Origin: Candidatus Omnitrophota bacterium
Lineage (GTDB): Bacteria > Omnitrophota > Gorgyraeia > Gygaellales > Profunditerraquicolaceae
Assembly (NCBI GenBank): GCA_023819035.1
Contig: JAMWCL010000004.1
Coordinates: forward strand, 1-52,716
Direction of reading: 5' to 3'
DNA length: 52,716 nt
Positions 37,731 to 48,117 of this stretch are shown here, piece after piece. Position 1 is the stretch's first letter, and the number at the start of each line of letters is the position of its first letter. The position numbers were made by a program, and so were the translations under genes. Below the pieces are notes generated by a model. That model saw only the letters and a list, made by a program, of their open reading frames with translations. It was not told the origin of the DNA and did not search any database.

Positions 37731-38957
37731 TTAACCTGAACCCTTAAATACCTGAATCATATTCCATAAAGGTAAGAATATCGCTAAAGCCATACCCATT
37801 ACCACAACACCTAATACCGCAGTCATAATTGGTTCAATCATCGTGGTAAGATTTTTTATAGTAGTTCTTACCTCTAGACCAAAATATTCGCATAAGGAAT
37901 CTAACATTAAGCTTAAGGCTCCACTTTTTTCTCCTACAGAAATCATGTATCCTACTAAGCGAGGAAAGTATTTACTTTCTAAGACCCCTCCGGAAATACC
38001 CTTACCATCCGCCACATCACCTTTTATCCTCTGTATCTCTTTAGTTAATACCGCATTACCAATCGTCATACCCACAATATCTAATGTCTTAAGCACAGGT
38101 AGTCCTGCTTGATAAAGTACGCTTAACATCGAGGCAAAACGTAACATTGTAATTTTAATATAAATCTTGCCTACGATGGGTAGCTTAAATTTTTGCCCAT
38201 CCCACCAAAACCTTCCTTTTTTGGTATTAATAAATGTTCGGCACAAGACAAACAAAAATATCAAGGAAGGAAAGGTAATATACCAATAATTTTTAAAAGC
38301 ATTGCTTATAAAAATCATAATCTGAGTAGGTAAAGGTAATTTAATCCCTGCGCTCATATAAATCTTGGCGAACTGCGGAATAACGAATACAGATAATACA
38401 AAGATAGCCACAAATAAAGCAATTATCACCATGATTGGATATCTTAAAGCAGATTTAATGTTCGTGCGTGTTTGAAGGTCTTCTTCTAACATCTGGGCAA
38501 GTCTTAGGAGCACTTTATCTAGTACCCCTGCGCTTTCACCCGCAATAACTGTATTTACGTATAAATCAGAAAATACCCCGGGATGCTTAGCCATCGCCAA
38601 AGAAAGACTTAATCCTCCTTCTACATCATGGGTAACCTGATTTAAAGCAGTTTTTAATGCAAGATCATCGGCTTGTTCTGCTAATACCCCTAATCCCTCA
38701 ATAATCGGAACCGCAGCCTTTATAATTGTGGCAAATTGACGCGTAAAGATGACCAGGGATTCTATCCTAACTTTTTTAGTCTTTTTAAATAAATTCTCTA
38801 ATAAAGAGGCTTCTTTTTGAGACTTAAAACTTATACTTATCGGCATGTAGCCGATCTTAGCAAGCTGGGTGGTAACTTCTACCTCACCACTTGCTTCCAA
38901 TTCACCTTTGATTATCTTCCCTTTCGAATCTACTGCTCTATAAATATAGATGGGCAT
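37731..38957 (-). CDS. pilC: Type IV pilus/T2SS inner-membrane platform protein (PilC/GspF)
   Basis: YRAVDSKGKIIKGELEA; FTRQFATIIKAAVPIIEGL; GEKSGALSLMLDSLCEYFG; tandem T2SSF domains. Confidence 0.93.
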   Translation of the reverse strand: MPIYIYRAVDSKGKIIKGELEASGEVEVTTQLAKIGYMPISISFKSQKEASLLENLFKKTKKVRIESLVIFTRQFATIIKAAVPIIEGLGVLAEQADDLALKTALNQVTHDVEGGLSLSLAMAKHPGVFSDLYVNTVIAGESAGVLDKVLLRLAQMLEEDLQTRTNIKSALRYPIMVIIALFVAIFVLSVFVIPQFAKIYMSAGIKLPLPTQIMIFISNAFKNYWYITFPSLIFLFVLCRTFINTKKGRFWWDGQKFKLPIVGKIYIKITMLRFASMLSVLYQAGLPVLKTLDIVGMTIGNAVLTKEIQRIKGDVADGKGISGGVLESKYFPRLVGYMISVGEKSGALSLMLDSLCEYFGLEVRTTIKNLTTMIEPIMTAVLGVVVMGMALAIFLPLWNMIQVFKGSG

Positions 38958-38958
38958 T

Positions 38959-39795
38959 TTAACTAAAATTAAAATCCTTTATTACCAAATTGATTAAATC
39001 CGGTTCAATCCTTGAAACCTTTTTGGCAAAGCCTTCCATAAGTAAAAGATCTAAAAGGGTATTGATCCTTCGCGGAATGCCACCTGTATGTTTAAATATT
39101 TGTTTTATTGTTTCCGAAGAAAGTATGGGATTAGTATCTATATCCTTTCTACCGGCAATCCTTAAACGATGATTTATATATTTAGTTACATCATCTTCTT
39201 TAAGGGGTTCCAAATTACAGCGTACCGCGATCCTCTGACTTAAAGGTTTACTCGCATCTACTTTATCTTTTAATTCGGGCTGACCCATAATAATTAAGCT
39301 TAAAAGGAACCTATCTTCTGATTGAAAATTTAAGATAAGGCGTAACTGCTCAAAGATATGCATATCCTCAATCGTATGTGCCTCATCAATAATCACAACA
39401 TTCTGTTTGCCATCGCGTAAGTTATTTAAAAGAATATTATTTAATTTTTCAAGGAGGGGGTCAGCTAATAACTCGGTTTTCTTCTCTGGCAAGGTAACCT
39501 CAGGACTTAACCCCCGTACTATTGCACGTAATAGCTCTGATGGCTCTAAAAAACAAGGATTGGTAATAAAAGCACAACGCACCCTATCTTGACCTAAATC
39601 ATTTAATATGACCTTTGCAATAAGGGTTTTTCCGCAGCCAAATACCCCGGTAAGCATACCACAACCTAAATCTTGAGCAATTACATAGGTTAACTTCATC
39701 AAAGCCTCTTCATGTTGACCGGAAAGATAAAGATAACGTGGATCTGGTGTATTCTGAAATGGTTTCTCGTTAAGACCCCAATATTGCTCATACAT
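38959..39795 (-). CDS. ExeA/MshM-like AAA ATPase
   Basis: MYEQYWGLNEKPFQNTPDPRYLYLS; GVFGCGKTLIAKV; VVIIDEAHTI. Confidence 0.9.
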   Translation of the reverse strand: MYEQYWGLNEKPFQNTPDPRYLYLSGQHEEALMKLTYVIAQDLGCGMLTGVFGCGKTLIAKVILNDLGQDRVRCAFITNPCFLEPSELLRAIVRGLSPEVTLPEKKTELLADPLLEKLNNILLNNLRDGKQNVVIIDEAHTIEDMHIFEQLRLILNFQSEDRFLLSLIIMGQPELKDKVDASKPLSQRIAVRCNLEPLKEDDVTKYINHRLRIAGRKDIDTNPILSSETIKQIFKHTGGIPRRINTLLDLLLMEGFAKKVSRIEPDLINLVIKDFNFS

Positions 39796-39799
39796 TGGA

Positions 39800-41623
39800 T
39801 TATTTCTCTCTTCGACTTAACCAATTGGCAATGCGTTTTTGATATTCTTCTAACTGCGAGGCATCGACCCTTACCGGAGTAATCGCTGGTTTTTCTTTTG
39901 GTGGAATTTGAGGTTCTGCTGGTGATGCCTCAGCCTTTGCCTCCGTAAGCGGCCTTAATTCTACCTGTTCTTCGCAAACCCTAGCTACTTCCTCAATAGT
40001 AGTAATACCCGCTAAAACTTTACTGACTCCGTCTTCGGCTAAAAGACGCATTCCCTTCTCCTGTGCCTTCTTGCGCAAAGCTACTGTAGAAGCCTGAGAA
40101 ATAATCATTTCTCTTAACTCATCATCTATAATCATTAACTCGAATATCCCGGTTCGACCTTTATATCCAGTACCTCTACATTGTTCGCAACCTCTACCTC
40201 GGTAAAGAATAAGATTTTCCTTTCCTGAAAGCCCCCATCTTTCTAATAGCGCCTTAGATGGTGTATAGGGTTCTTTACAATTATCACAGATTACCCTCAC
40301 CAAACGCTGTGCCATCACCCCAATAAGACAGGCAGAGATAAGATAAGGTTCAACCCCCATATTTACTAAACGTGTCACTGCTGAAGGTGCATCGTTAGTA
40401 TGTAAGGTAGATAAGACTAAGTGTCCGGTAAGTGCGGCTTGAATTGAGATAATTGCGGTCTCTAAATCCCTAATCTCTCCCACCATAATTACATCGGGGT
40501 CCTGGCGTAAGATAGAACGTAAGCCATTAGCAAAGGTAATCCCTGCCTTGGGATTTACCTGTATCTGACGAATAAGACCTAAGCGATACTCTACAGGGTC
40601 TTCAATTGTAACGATATTACGATCAATAGTATTTATTCTCATTAAGGAAGAATACAAGGTGGTAGTTTTACCACTACCTGTTGGACCGGTAGAGAGGATT
40701 ATACCATAGGGTTTAGAGATTATACTTTCAAATCTTTTTAGTTCCTCATAGGTACTAAATCCTAGTTTCTCAATACCAATCATTACGGAAGCGGTATCTA
40801 ACAAACGCATAACCAGATTTTCTCCGTATACGGTAGGGATAGTAGAAACACGAAAATCGATTATACGATCCTCAAATTTAGCCTGAAAGTGTCCATCTTG
40901 AGGGATTCGACTCTCTGCGATATCCATACCTGCTAATACCTTAATACGGGAGATTATTGCCGACTCCCATTCTTTAGGGGGTGAGGGTATCTCATGAAGA
41001 ATACCATCGATTCTAAATCGTATACGCGTTATCTCCTGTTCTGGCTCAATATGGATATCAGAGGCGCGGTCACGAACTGCTTGAGCAATAATTAAATCTA
41101 CTAACTGAATAACTGTACTGCCTTCTCCTGCGGTTCCTTTTGATTCAGATGAGGTCTTAGCCTTTAAATCATCTAAGAAGTCCTTAGTAATCTTGCGTTC
41201 TGAATATAATTTATTCTGAGCTTCCTTTATTTCTTCGGGCGATGATAAATAGATCTCAAGAGGCATATTTGTATGAAGCTGAATGCGATCAACATAATAA
41301 AGATCGGTAGGATCGACCATTGCAATATGTAATTTACCATTCTCAATCATAATGGGAATAGACTGGGTTTGTCTAGCTAAATCCATGGGCATTATCTTAA
41401 TCAATTCTTCATTGGGCTGAAGATTCTCTAAATTTACATAAGAAAACCCTAAATGCTGGGCAATAGTCTCGTATAAAGAGGCACGGGTTAAAAGATGCCT
41501 ATCGATGATTATCTTTTCTAAAGGCCTTTTTAATTTTTTTGTTTCATCAACTGCCTGTGCCAAATCCTCTGGAGAGACAAGCCCCGAACTAAGGAGTAGA
41601 TTTTCTAATTCCTCATCGGTCAT
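39800..41623 (-). CDS. pilB: Type IV pilus assembly ATPase PilB/GspE, with MshEN N-terminal domain
   Basis: GTVIQLVDLIIAQAVRDRASDIHIEP; LSTGPTGSGKTTTLYSSL; QDPDVIMVGEIRDLETA; tetracysteine CDNC...CEQC. Confidence 0.95.
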   Translation of the reverse strand: MTDEELENLLLSSGLVSPEDLAQAVDETKKLKRPLEKIIIDRHLLTRASLYETIAQHLGFSYVNLENLQPNEELIKIMPMDLARQTQSIPIMIENGKLHIAMVDPTDLYYVDRIQLHTNMPLEIYLSSPEEIKEAQNKLYSERKITKDFLDDLKAKTSSESKGTAGEGSTVIQLVDLIIAQAVRDRASDIHIEPEQEITRIRFRIDGILHEIPSPPKEWESAIISRIKVLAGMDIAESRIPQDGHFQAKFEDRIIDFRVSTIPTVYGENLVMRLLDTASVMIGIEKLGFSTYEELKRFESIISKPYGIILSTGPTGSGKTTTLYSSLMRINTIDRNIVTIEDPVEYRLGLIRQIQVNPKAGITFANGLRSILRQDPDVIMVGEIRDLETAIISIQAALTGHLVLSTLHTNDAPSAVTRLVNMGVEPYLISACLIGVMAQRLVRVICDNCKEPYTPSKALLERWGLSGKENLILYRGRGCEQCRGTGYKGRTGIFELMIIDDELREMIISQASTVALRKKAQEKGMRLLAEDGVSKVLAGITTIEEVARVCEEQVELRPLTEAKAEASPAEPQIPPKEKPAITPVRVDASQLEEYQKRIANWLSRREK

Positions 41624-42321
41624 TTGATACCTAACCCCTTTTTTAAATATTCAATCCTTTGTTTTATCTTTTTAATCTCCTCTTTGTTTGAGGCAAGTTT
41701 TAAATACCGTAGATAACAGTTAATTGCCTCTTTTTTATTGATAAGATAACTATCGTAGAGAATCCCTAGATTATAATAAGCATCCTTGTCTTTAGGATTT
41801 AATTTAACTGCCATTTTAAAAGATTCCTCTGCTTGAGCATACTGATTTATTTTAATATACTCTACACCTAAATTATAATAAAGATTACTATTTTGAGGTT
41901 GAAGTTGAATAGCTTTAAGATAAAATGTAATTGCTTCTTCGTATTGATTCTTCTGGTCTAATTCCATAGCAGTTCTGGCTAAGGTAACCGCAGTTTCTCC
42001 TCCTGATTTTAATTCAGCCTCCTGGGATTCTTCCGTAACTGGAGCTTTATCTTCTTTAACTGATCCTACCAGTGTTTGTAGTTCCAATGAAGGTGATTCT
42101 AAAAGGATCTGTGCTTTTTTAAACTCCTCATCTGCTGCCTGGAAATCCTGCGTTTCAATTAATTGCTTTCCTCTTAGATAATGCTCTTTTGCCTTCTGTA
42201 TCTTTTCTTCGGTAGATAATATTTTATCTTGTTCAGCAAACAAATTCATATGAAAAATTTCCATAAACATTACCAAGATAAATAAACCAATAAACTTAAA
42301 ATATCGGTAATTATTTTTCAT
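41620..42321 (-). CDS. TPR-repeat protein
   Basis: Repeats NSNLYYNLGVEYIKINQYAQAEESFKMAVKLNPKDKDAYYNLGILYDS. Confidence 0.85.
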   Translation of the reverse strand: MKNNYRYFKFIGLFILVMFMEIFHMNLFAEQDKILSTEEKIQKAKEHYLRGKQLIETQDFQAADEEFKKAQILLESPSLELQTLVGSVKEDKAPVTEESQEAELKSGGETAVTLARTAMELDQKNQYEEAITFYLKAIQLQPQNSNLYYNLGVEYIKINQYAQAEESFKMAVKLNPKDKDAYYNLGILYDSYLINKKEAINCYLRYLKLASNKEEIKKIKQRIEYLKKGLGIK

Positions 42322-43414
42322 TTTTTACCTCGGTTTTATTTTCAGGATATAACTGCACCTCTATCTTTTTGCTTGATTCTGGCTCAGCTTCTGTTTGTGA
42401 AGAAGTAGAAGATAAAGGTTTACCAAAAAGCTCATTAAATTTCTTAAATCTTTCCTGTAAATCTGTATTTAATTGCCCTATCTGGATATTTAATTGCCCT
42501 ATCTGGATTAATTGTTTCTGTAGATCGTTTAAATAAAGATTAGTTTGATTTAAACGTAAATTCAAATCCTCTTTTTCCAATTGAAGTGCCACATACCTTT
42601 CTCTTAAGTTAATATTTTCTTTTTTGAAATCTTCTAAATCCGATTCTAGCTTTTTACTTTTGTTTTCTGTATCTATTAATTTAGTCTCTAAGCCCAATAT
42701 CTTATCTGCTCTTTTGCCTAACTCTATATCCTTTTTCTCAATAAGCTCCCTTAAATTCTTCTCCTCTGTCTTTAAAGATACATAATCTTGATTTAAACGT
42801 GCTAATTCAACATTAAGTGAATTTATCTGTTCCTGAAGTTTCTGATTTGTCTGTACAAATGAGTTCAGTTTATCCTCAAGTTCTTTTTGTTTTAAAAGTG
42901 CTTCTTGTTTTTGTTTAATTAGAAGCTCTTTCTCTTCTAAACCTGACTGTTTTTCTTTAAGTAGCTTTGAATACTCTTGATTCATCCTCTTTAATTCTAT
43001 ATTTAATCTCTCCAGTTCCTTATTTAAGTTAAAATTATATTCTTTCAATTTTTTAATGAGAATCTTTAATTCTTCATTTTCTTTCTTTATTTTATTCTGC
43101 TTTAACTGGGCGATAAGCTCTTGTTCTTTTGCTATCGATTCTTTCAATCTTTCTTCTAATTGTTGTTTATTTTCATTTGTCAGTTGCAGAATTTCTTTCT
43201 GATAAGAGAGATCTTTCTGCAATAAAATATTTTCTTTCAGGATAGCATCTAAGACACTCCTGAGATGCTTAACCTGGACTTGTAATCTATCTAAAGCTAA
43301 TCTTTGTGATTTTATATTTAAGAAAAGACCTTTTTCTAAGGTTAAAAAAATCAGAAAGACTAAAGCTATAAATGCAAAAAGGATTGTTAAAAATAGATTT
43401 TTTTTATCTTTCAT
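42311..43414 (-). CDS. Membrane-anchored coiled-coil protein
   Basis: N-terminal TM followed by about 290 residues of Leu/Glu/Lys-rich heptads. Confidence 0.75.
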   Translation of the reverse strand: MKDKKNLFLTILFAFIALVFLIFLTLEKGLFLNIKSQRLALDRLQVQVKHLRSVLDAILKENILLQKDLSYQKEILQLTNENKQQLEERLKESIAKEQELIAQLKQNKIKKENEELKILIKKLKEYNFNLNKELERLNIELKRMNQEYSKLLKEKQSGLEEKELLIKQKQEALLKQKELEDKLNSFVQTNQKLQEQINSLNVELARLNQDYVSLKTEEKNLRELIEKKDIELGKRADKILGLETKLIDTENKSKKLESDLEDFKKENINLRERYVALQLEKEDLNLRLNQTNLYLNDLQKQLIQIGQLNIQIGQLNTDLQERFKKFNELFGKPLSSTSSQTEAEPESSKKIEVQLYPENKTEVKNEK

Positions 43415-43441
43415 ATCTCTACTCCTTTTGATTTGACCATT

Positions 43442-44791
43442 CTATCTAATCGGTCTTAACTCTAATTTAAAAGGTTCAACAGGTAAGGTTACTAATTCTG
43501 ATTCCCAAGCAATAAGCTTATTTTTTGATTCTCTAAGGATACGTGCGGTAACAAAGATAAGCAAATCGGTTTTTTCATTAGGATCCTCTTCAGTTCCCAG
43601 CTCCTTTTGGCTAAATAAAAAATTAAGTAGTGGAATATCACCGAGAATTGGAATTTTGTTTATTGTAGTTTTTATTTTATTCTTTACTAATCCCCCAATC
43701 ACTACGGTTTGACCGTCTTGTATTTGCACCTCAGTTTCTGCTTCACGAGTAGAGGTAATCGGTCTTTGTTTGTTTCCATCCTCATCAGTTATCCAATCAA
43801 CGATTTCACTTACTTCCGGTTTAAGGTTTAATTTTATTTTATTCGCAGGATTAACCTGGGGAGTAACCTCTAAGACAACCCCTACCTTTTCGGGTTCCAT
43901 TTCCCAGCCAGTCATCTCCCACCTACCTGTCTCAGCATTTCGTTCATATCTAGGGATGGGGATCTTCCTTCCCACATGTATCCTTGCCTTATGATTATTA
44001 ATTGTGACAATACGTGGGTTAGCCACAAGTTTAGCATCAGAACGCGACTGCAAAAAGTCAAATATGGCTTTAACCTTGGTAAAATCCAGGGTAGCAAGAT
44101 CAATATTTGTAGTTACTTGCGGATCAAACTTAAAATTACTCTTAAGTGTATATGGGAATTGATAAGCAGATTGTGCTAAGGTGGTCTCAATTGTTGTTGT
44201 CCAGTCAATACCCAATCTTTCTGTATTGGTTAAGGAGGTCTCAATAAACCTTGCCTCAATCAATACCTGGGGAGTAATCTCATCTAAGGTGGGAATCATA
44301 TTTTCGATCTTATTTATTACGGAAAGTGTATCGGTTACTAATAAAGAATTTGAACGGGCATCCGCCTCTATCGAGCCATCAGGAGTTAAAACTTTCTTTA
44401 AACTTTCCTTAAGACTGAGAGCGCTGGCATTATTTAACTTAAAAAGCCGGGTTTGTTTTCCTTCCTGTAACGCCTCCTGAGGAGTGGTAACCTTAATTAC
44501 CTTTCCTTTACGAGTATATACAAAACCATTTACGGTAATAATGGAATCCAATGCCTCTTCCAAAGTTACATTACTTAACTGCACCGTAATTAATCCGGTG
44601 ACCTTCTCTGAGAACACAATATTTAGATTATATTGTTTAGCTAATTGACGAAGCACATCCTTAATATCCACCTCGCGGAATTCCAAAAACTCAATAATTT
44701 GGTATTCGGTCTCCTGAGCATAATCCAAGTACGGTAATAAAATAAATGTAAGCATAAATAGAAAAATCAATCCTTTATTTTTTTTCTTCAT
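43442..44791 (-). CDS. Secretin (PilQ/MshL-like)
   Basis: EVDIKDVLRQLAKQYNLNIVFSEKVTGLITVQLSNVTLEEALDSII; QVLIEARFIET; VVIGGLVKNK...IPILGDIPLLNFLF. Confidence 0.93.
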   Translation of the reverse strand: MKKKNKGLIFLFMLTFILLPYLDYAQETEYQIIEFLEFREVDIKDVLRQLAKQYNLNIVFSEKVTGLITVQLSNVTLEEALDSIITVNGFVYTRKGKVIKVTTPQEALQEGKQTRLFKLNNASALSLKESLKKVLTPDGSIEADARSNSLLVTDTLSVINKIENMIPTLDEITPQVLIEARFIETSLTNTERLGIDWTTTIETTLAQSAYQFPYTLKSNFKFDPQVTTNIDLATLDFTKVKAIFDFLQSRSDAKLVANPRIVTINNHKARIHVGRKIPIPRYERNAETGRWEMTGWEMEPEKVGVVLEVTPQVNPANKIKLNLKPEVSEIVDWITDEDGNKQRPITSTREAETEVQIQDGQTVVIGGLVKNKIKTTINKIPILGDIPLLNFLFSQKELGTEEDPNEKTDLLIFVTARILRESKNKLIAWESELVTLPVEPFKLELRPIR

Positions 44792-44804
44792 CTTTCACCT
44801 CGAT

Positions 44805-45266
44805 TTAATCTTTGGGTAATCCTAAATAAAATATTTGACCATCCCGATGTTGTAGCGTAACCTTATCCTTCTCAACAGAAACCACTTCATAATCTCCCAC
44901 CCTATCTCCGGCTTTAACTATCTCATTATTAATAAAGGCGTATCCTCTTTTATCTGCGCCAAAAGAAATACCTTTAAGATGAAGCTCACTTTGAACAAAT
45001 TCACTGCCTTTTTCTAAACTAAAGGGATCCCTGCCCCAGCTAAGGTTTAAACGCTCTTTTTGTAAATTCAATATCTTCTCATCTAAGGGGGTCTCAGTAA
45101 AAACAGGGGTTGCTTTATTACTAGAAAGACTGGAGGTTGTCGATTTCGGAGGGGCAATAGGAGGTTTTCTTTTTTTACTGGTGGTCTTAAGATTATTCAT
45201 TATCACCATAATAAAAACTACACTTAAAATTCCTGTAATAATCAGTTCCTTGATTTTTTTATCCAT
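44805..45266 (-). CDS. Pilus assembly protein, PilP/GspC-like periplasmic anchor
   Basis: TM + proline-rich linker + SWGRDPFSLEKG...LKGISFGADKRGYAFINNEIVKAGDRVGDYEVVSVEKDKVTL. Confidence 0.65.
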   Translation of the reverse strand: MDKKIKELIITGILSVVFIMVIMNNLKTTSKKRKPPIAPPKSTTSSLSSNKATPVFTETPLDEKILNLQKERLNLSWGRDPFSLEKGSEFVQSELHLKGISFGADKRGYAFINNEIVKAGDRVGDYEVVSVEKDKVTLQHRDGQIFYLGLPKD

Positions 45267-45267
45267 T

Positions 45268-45885
45268 CTAAAGTTCCCAAATCATATAGGTACTTAAAAG
45301 CATTGTAGCCAGGATCTCCTTAGCAGATGACTCAGATTTTTTGCCTATCTTTTCTGAACCAGGTGATTGCGGCTCAATGCTCGTTGGTTCTAAAATCAAT
45401 GTCTCGATCTTAAAAGCAAGGGGTGATTCAGCAATAGATTTTATAAATTCACCTACTAAACGATAAGGACAGCTCACGATTACCTCAATATAAGTCTTGG
45501 TAACCCCTAAAGGTAAACTCTCATTTTCATCCTTTATATCTTCGCGGGGTCTTATCGAGATAATCTTTTTGATATTTAGTCTATTTGCGATTTGGCCTAA
45601 TAACTGAACAGCCCGGGGCAATTGTTTTCTACTTATCCCTAATTCTTTAAGCTCTTCACTTTTTTTCTGAATCTCCTCCAGTGCTTTCTGTGGGTCAGGA
45701 AAATTTCGGATAAGCATCTCGGATTCTTTAATCTTATCTTGCTTCGCCTTTAATTCCTGACGCAACCTTCTTTCATATTGTATTGCGGGTCTACCTAAAA
45801 AAATATATAATCCCAATAGAAAAATAAGAAAGCCCAAACAACTAAGGAAGATATTCAACATTCTATTTTGGGGCTCTTTAAACAT
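45268..45885 (-). CDS. pilO: PilO-like pilus assembly protein
   Basis: Single TM, coiled coil, ferredoxin-like C-terminus (TKTYIEVIVSCPYRLVGEFIKSIAESPLAFKIETLIL); follows PilM-PilN. Confidence 0.7.
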   Translation of the reverse strand: MFKEPQNRMLNIFLSCLGFLIFLLGLYIFLGRPAIQYERRLRQELKAKQDKIKESEMLIRNFPDPQKALEEIQKKSEELKELGISRKQLPRAVQLLGQIANRLNIKKIISIRPREDIKDENESLPLGVTKTYIEVIVSCPYRLVGEFIKSIAESPLAFKIETLILEPTSIEPQSPGSEKIGKKSESSAKEILATMLLSTYMIWEL

Positions 45886-45890
45886 CTTAT

Positions 45891-47684
45891 TTAATAATTA
45901 AGTTCGCAGATAATTTCAAAGTTTGCTGCAGGAATTGAAGAGTACATATCCTTTTTGCTTGTAACCAATTGCGCATGTTTAAAAAATGGTGATTCTTCTA
46001 AAGCCATAAGATACTGAGAAAGTGCCAGATCAACAATAGTATAGCGAGCAAAAATCTTTCCTTCTAAATGAATCTGGCGGGGTTCTTTTTTCTGCGGGAT
46101 CGCGATGCGGTTTAAAATAACATCGTTAGGGGTAATATTACTTAATTCTTTTAATATACCCCACCAGATGGGTTGCCTACCTTCTGCTTTTTTTATTAAT
46201 TCCTTCCTCTGTTCCAGTTTTGTTTTGGTAAGAACATATTCCCTCGCTTTAGAGGCAATTGGTTCTAAACGATTTATCTCTGCCTCCAGTTTACTTAACC
46301 AGATTTTATATCTTAAGGCATTGGCATAAGCTAATCCATAAAAAGAAAGGCTAAAAGTAAGTAGTAAAGGAAAAACTATTCTTAAGAGGGTAGTAGCGAA
46401 GATGACTTTCTGCTCCACTCTTTCTTTTAAAGGAAGGAGATTTACCTTTCCTCCATTTCCTAAGCAAAGACCAAAAGATACCGCCATGTGACTGGCAACC
46501 TGCTCCATTACCATCTCTTGTTTAAATACACTGGTGTCCTGCCAACCCTTTAACGCTTGCAGGGTGTTAAGTATCTCTACCTTCTTTAATCCCTCAAGAT
46601 TATATAAGAGAAATTTATCTAGATTTTTTAAACGTGCACTCCCACCGGTAAGATATAACTCTTCAATGGGCTCAGATTTAAATGTCTTAATGTAGAAACT
46701 TATAGTGCGGTTAATCTCTGTAACCAATCTTTCTAAGGTAGGCCTTAATAGGGAGGATAACTGATTACCTAATATTACTCCAAAATCCGTAAGATATTGT
46801 GTCTGAGCGTCATCATCCAAAGGAATGCCACATTGTCGCTTAATCTTTTCTGCATCCTCCGCCAAAATATTTACTGTTCCCAAGGAGGTAGTAATTGTCT
46901 TAGTCAACGCTCTTGTGAGATGCTCGCCTGCTACCGGAATCTCGCGCGAAAACTGTAAGGCATTTCCTTTATAAAAATTAAGTAATGAGCAGGAGGCACC
47001 TATATCCAAGACTACGGTGGTCTTATCGGGAGTAATCTCAAGACAATATGGCAGAAGATTTCCAATTGCATCAGGAATTACATTTATACTGCGCGGTCTT
47101 AAGCCCATCTCTTTTAATAATTGCACCTGCTCATCAAGCACAAAGCGGTCGCAGGCAATACAGGTAACCTGAAGATTCACCCCTCCACCTTCATCATGTA
47201 TCTCATCGGTAACGAAGAAGTCAAAAAAAACATTAGAAAGATCGGTTTGAAAAGGAAGTCGCTTCTTTAACTCAATACTTACCGCTCCCCTAAGATCCTT
47301 CTTACTTAAGGCAGGAATGATTAAGGAAAGAATAAATACGCCTTTGCCTGAGATAGCAGTACGTCCTAAGGTAGTCTTTACCCGTGCATCGGCAATAAAC
47401 TGTTTAACAAATTCCCGAACAAATCTTCTTTTTTGTTGAAAAGTATCTTTAGCAGTAGAAGGGATTGCCCGTGTAATATAATTGGTAATAACATAACCGG
47501 TTCTTATCTTTTGAAGTTGAACAATCTTTATGTGACTGGAGCCTATATCTAAACCAATCACATTTTGAGTGGAGGCAAAGAAACTCTTAATTGAAGAAAG
47601 GATTTTTTCTGGTGAGAGCTTAAGTTTAGAGAGATCGATTAACTGGTTTTTTTTAATCTGAGATTCCTTTAAAGAATCTACCAT
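45891..47684 (-). CDS. pilM: PilM-PilN fusion protein
   Basis: N-terminal actin-like IGLDIGSSHIKIVQLQ...VVLDIGASCSLLNFY...LYLTGGSARLKNLD; then KVNLLPLKERVEQK followed by TM, coiled coil and PilN-like C-terminus. Confidence 0.85.
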   Translation of the reverse strand: MVDSLKESQIKKNQLIDLSKLKLSPEKILSSIKSFFASTQNVIGLDIGSSHIKIVQLQKIRTGYVITNYITRAIPSTAKDTFQQKRRFVREFVKQFIADARVKTTLGRTAISGKGVFILSLIIPALSKKDLRGAVSIELKKRLPFQTDLSNVFFDFFVTDEIHDEGGGVNLQVTCIACDRFVLDEQVQLLKEMGLRPRSINVIPDAIGNLLPYCLEITPDKTTVVLDIGASCSLLNFYKGNALQFSREIPVAGEHLTRALTKTITTSLGTVNILAEDAEKIKRQCGIPLDDDAQTQYLTDFGVILGNQLSSLLRPTLERLVTEINRTISFYIKTFKSEPIEELYLTGGSARLKNLDKFLLYNLEGLKKVEILNTLQALKGWQDTSVFKQEMVMEQVASHMAVSFGLCLGNGGKVNLLPLKERVEQKVIFATTLLRIVFPLLLTFSLSFYGLAYANALRYKIWLSKLEAEINRLEPIASKAREYVLTKTKLEQRKELIKKAEGRQPIWWGILKELSNITPNDVILNRIAIPQKKEPRQIHLEGKIFARYTIVDLALSQYLMALEESPFFKHAQLVTSKKDMYSSIPAANFEIICELNY

Positions 47685-47744
47685 TTTAAGAGAAGTCCTG
47701 TTTTGTCAAAAGATTACCCAACGCTAACTTATTTAATTATAATT

Positions 47745-47773
47745 ATTTTACAGATTTTCCAAAGCACTGTCAA
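47745..47773 (-). promoter_or_regulatory. Sigma70-type promoter for pilMN operon
   Basis: Minus strand TTGACA-N17-TAAAAT. Confidence 0.7.
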
Positions 47774-47805
47774 GGGATTTTAGTTATCACTGTTATATGT
47801 CTTTC

Positions 47806-48075
47806 TTAGCGGGTAGCGCGGACCTTAATTACCTGAAGTTCTTGTTGCATCTGGCTTTGGGTATTAAGGATAAGGTCTAATTTCTGAAGGATTTGCTTCT
47901 GATTTTCTAATTGGATAAGCACCCGATCAAGTTTGGCTTCTACTTCTTTAAGTCGGTCCGCTAAATCTTCAATAAAGATCTGATCCTGGGGATAATTCTG
48001 GGCTCTTAATAGATTAAGGGCAGTGATTAAAAAGAGGGTAATTAAGAAGATAAAAAAAATATTTTTTTTAAACAT
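47806..48075 (-). CDS. Small signal-anchored coiled-coil protein
   Basis: 89 aa; TM then DLADRLKEVEAKLDRVLIQLENQKQILQKLDLIL. Confidence 0.65.
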   Translation of the reverse strand: MFKKNIFFIFLITLFLITALNLLRAQNYPQDQIFIEDLADRLKEVEAKLDRVLIQLENQKQILQKLDLILNTQSQMQQELQVIKVRATR

Positions 48076-48117
48076 CCTCTACCTCCTATTTAGATAAGAT
48101 ATTTATAAATTCTTATC

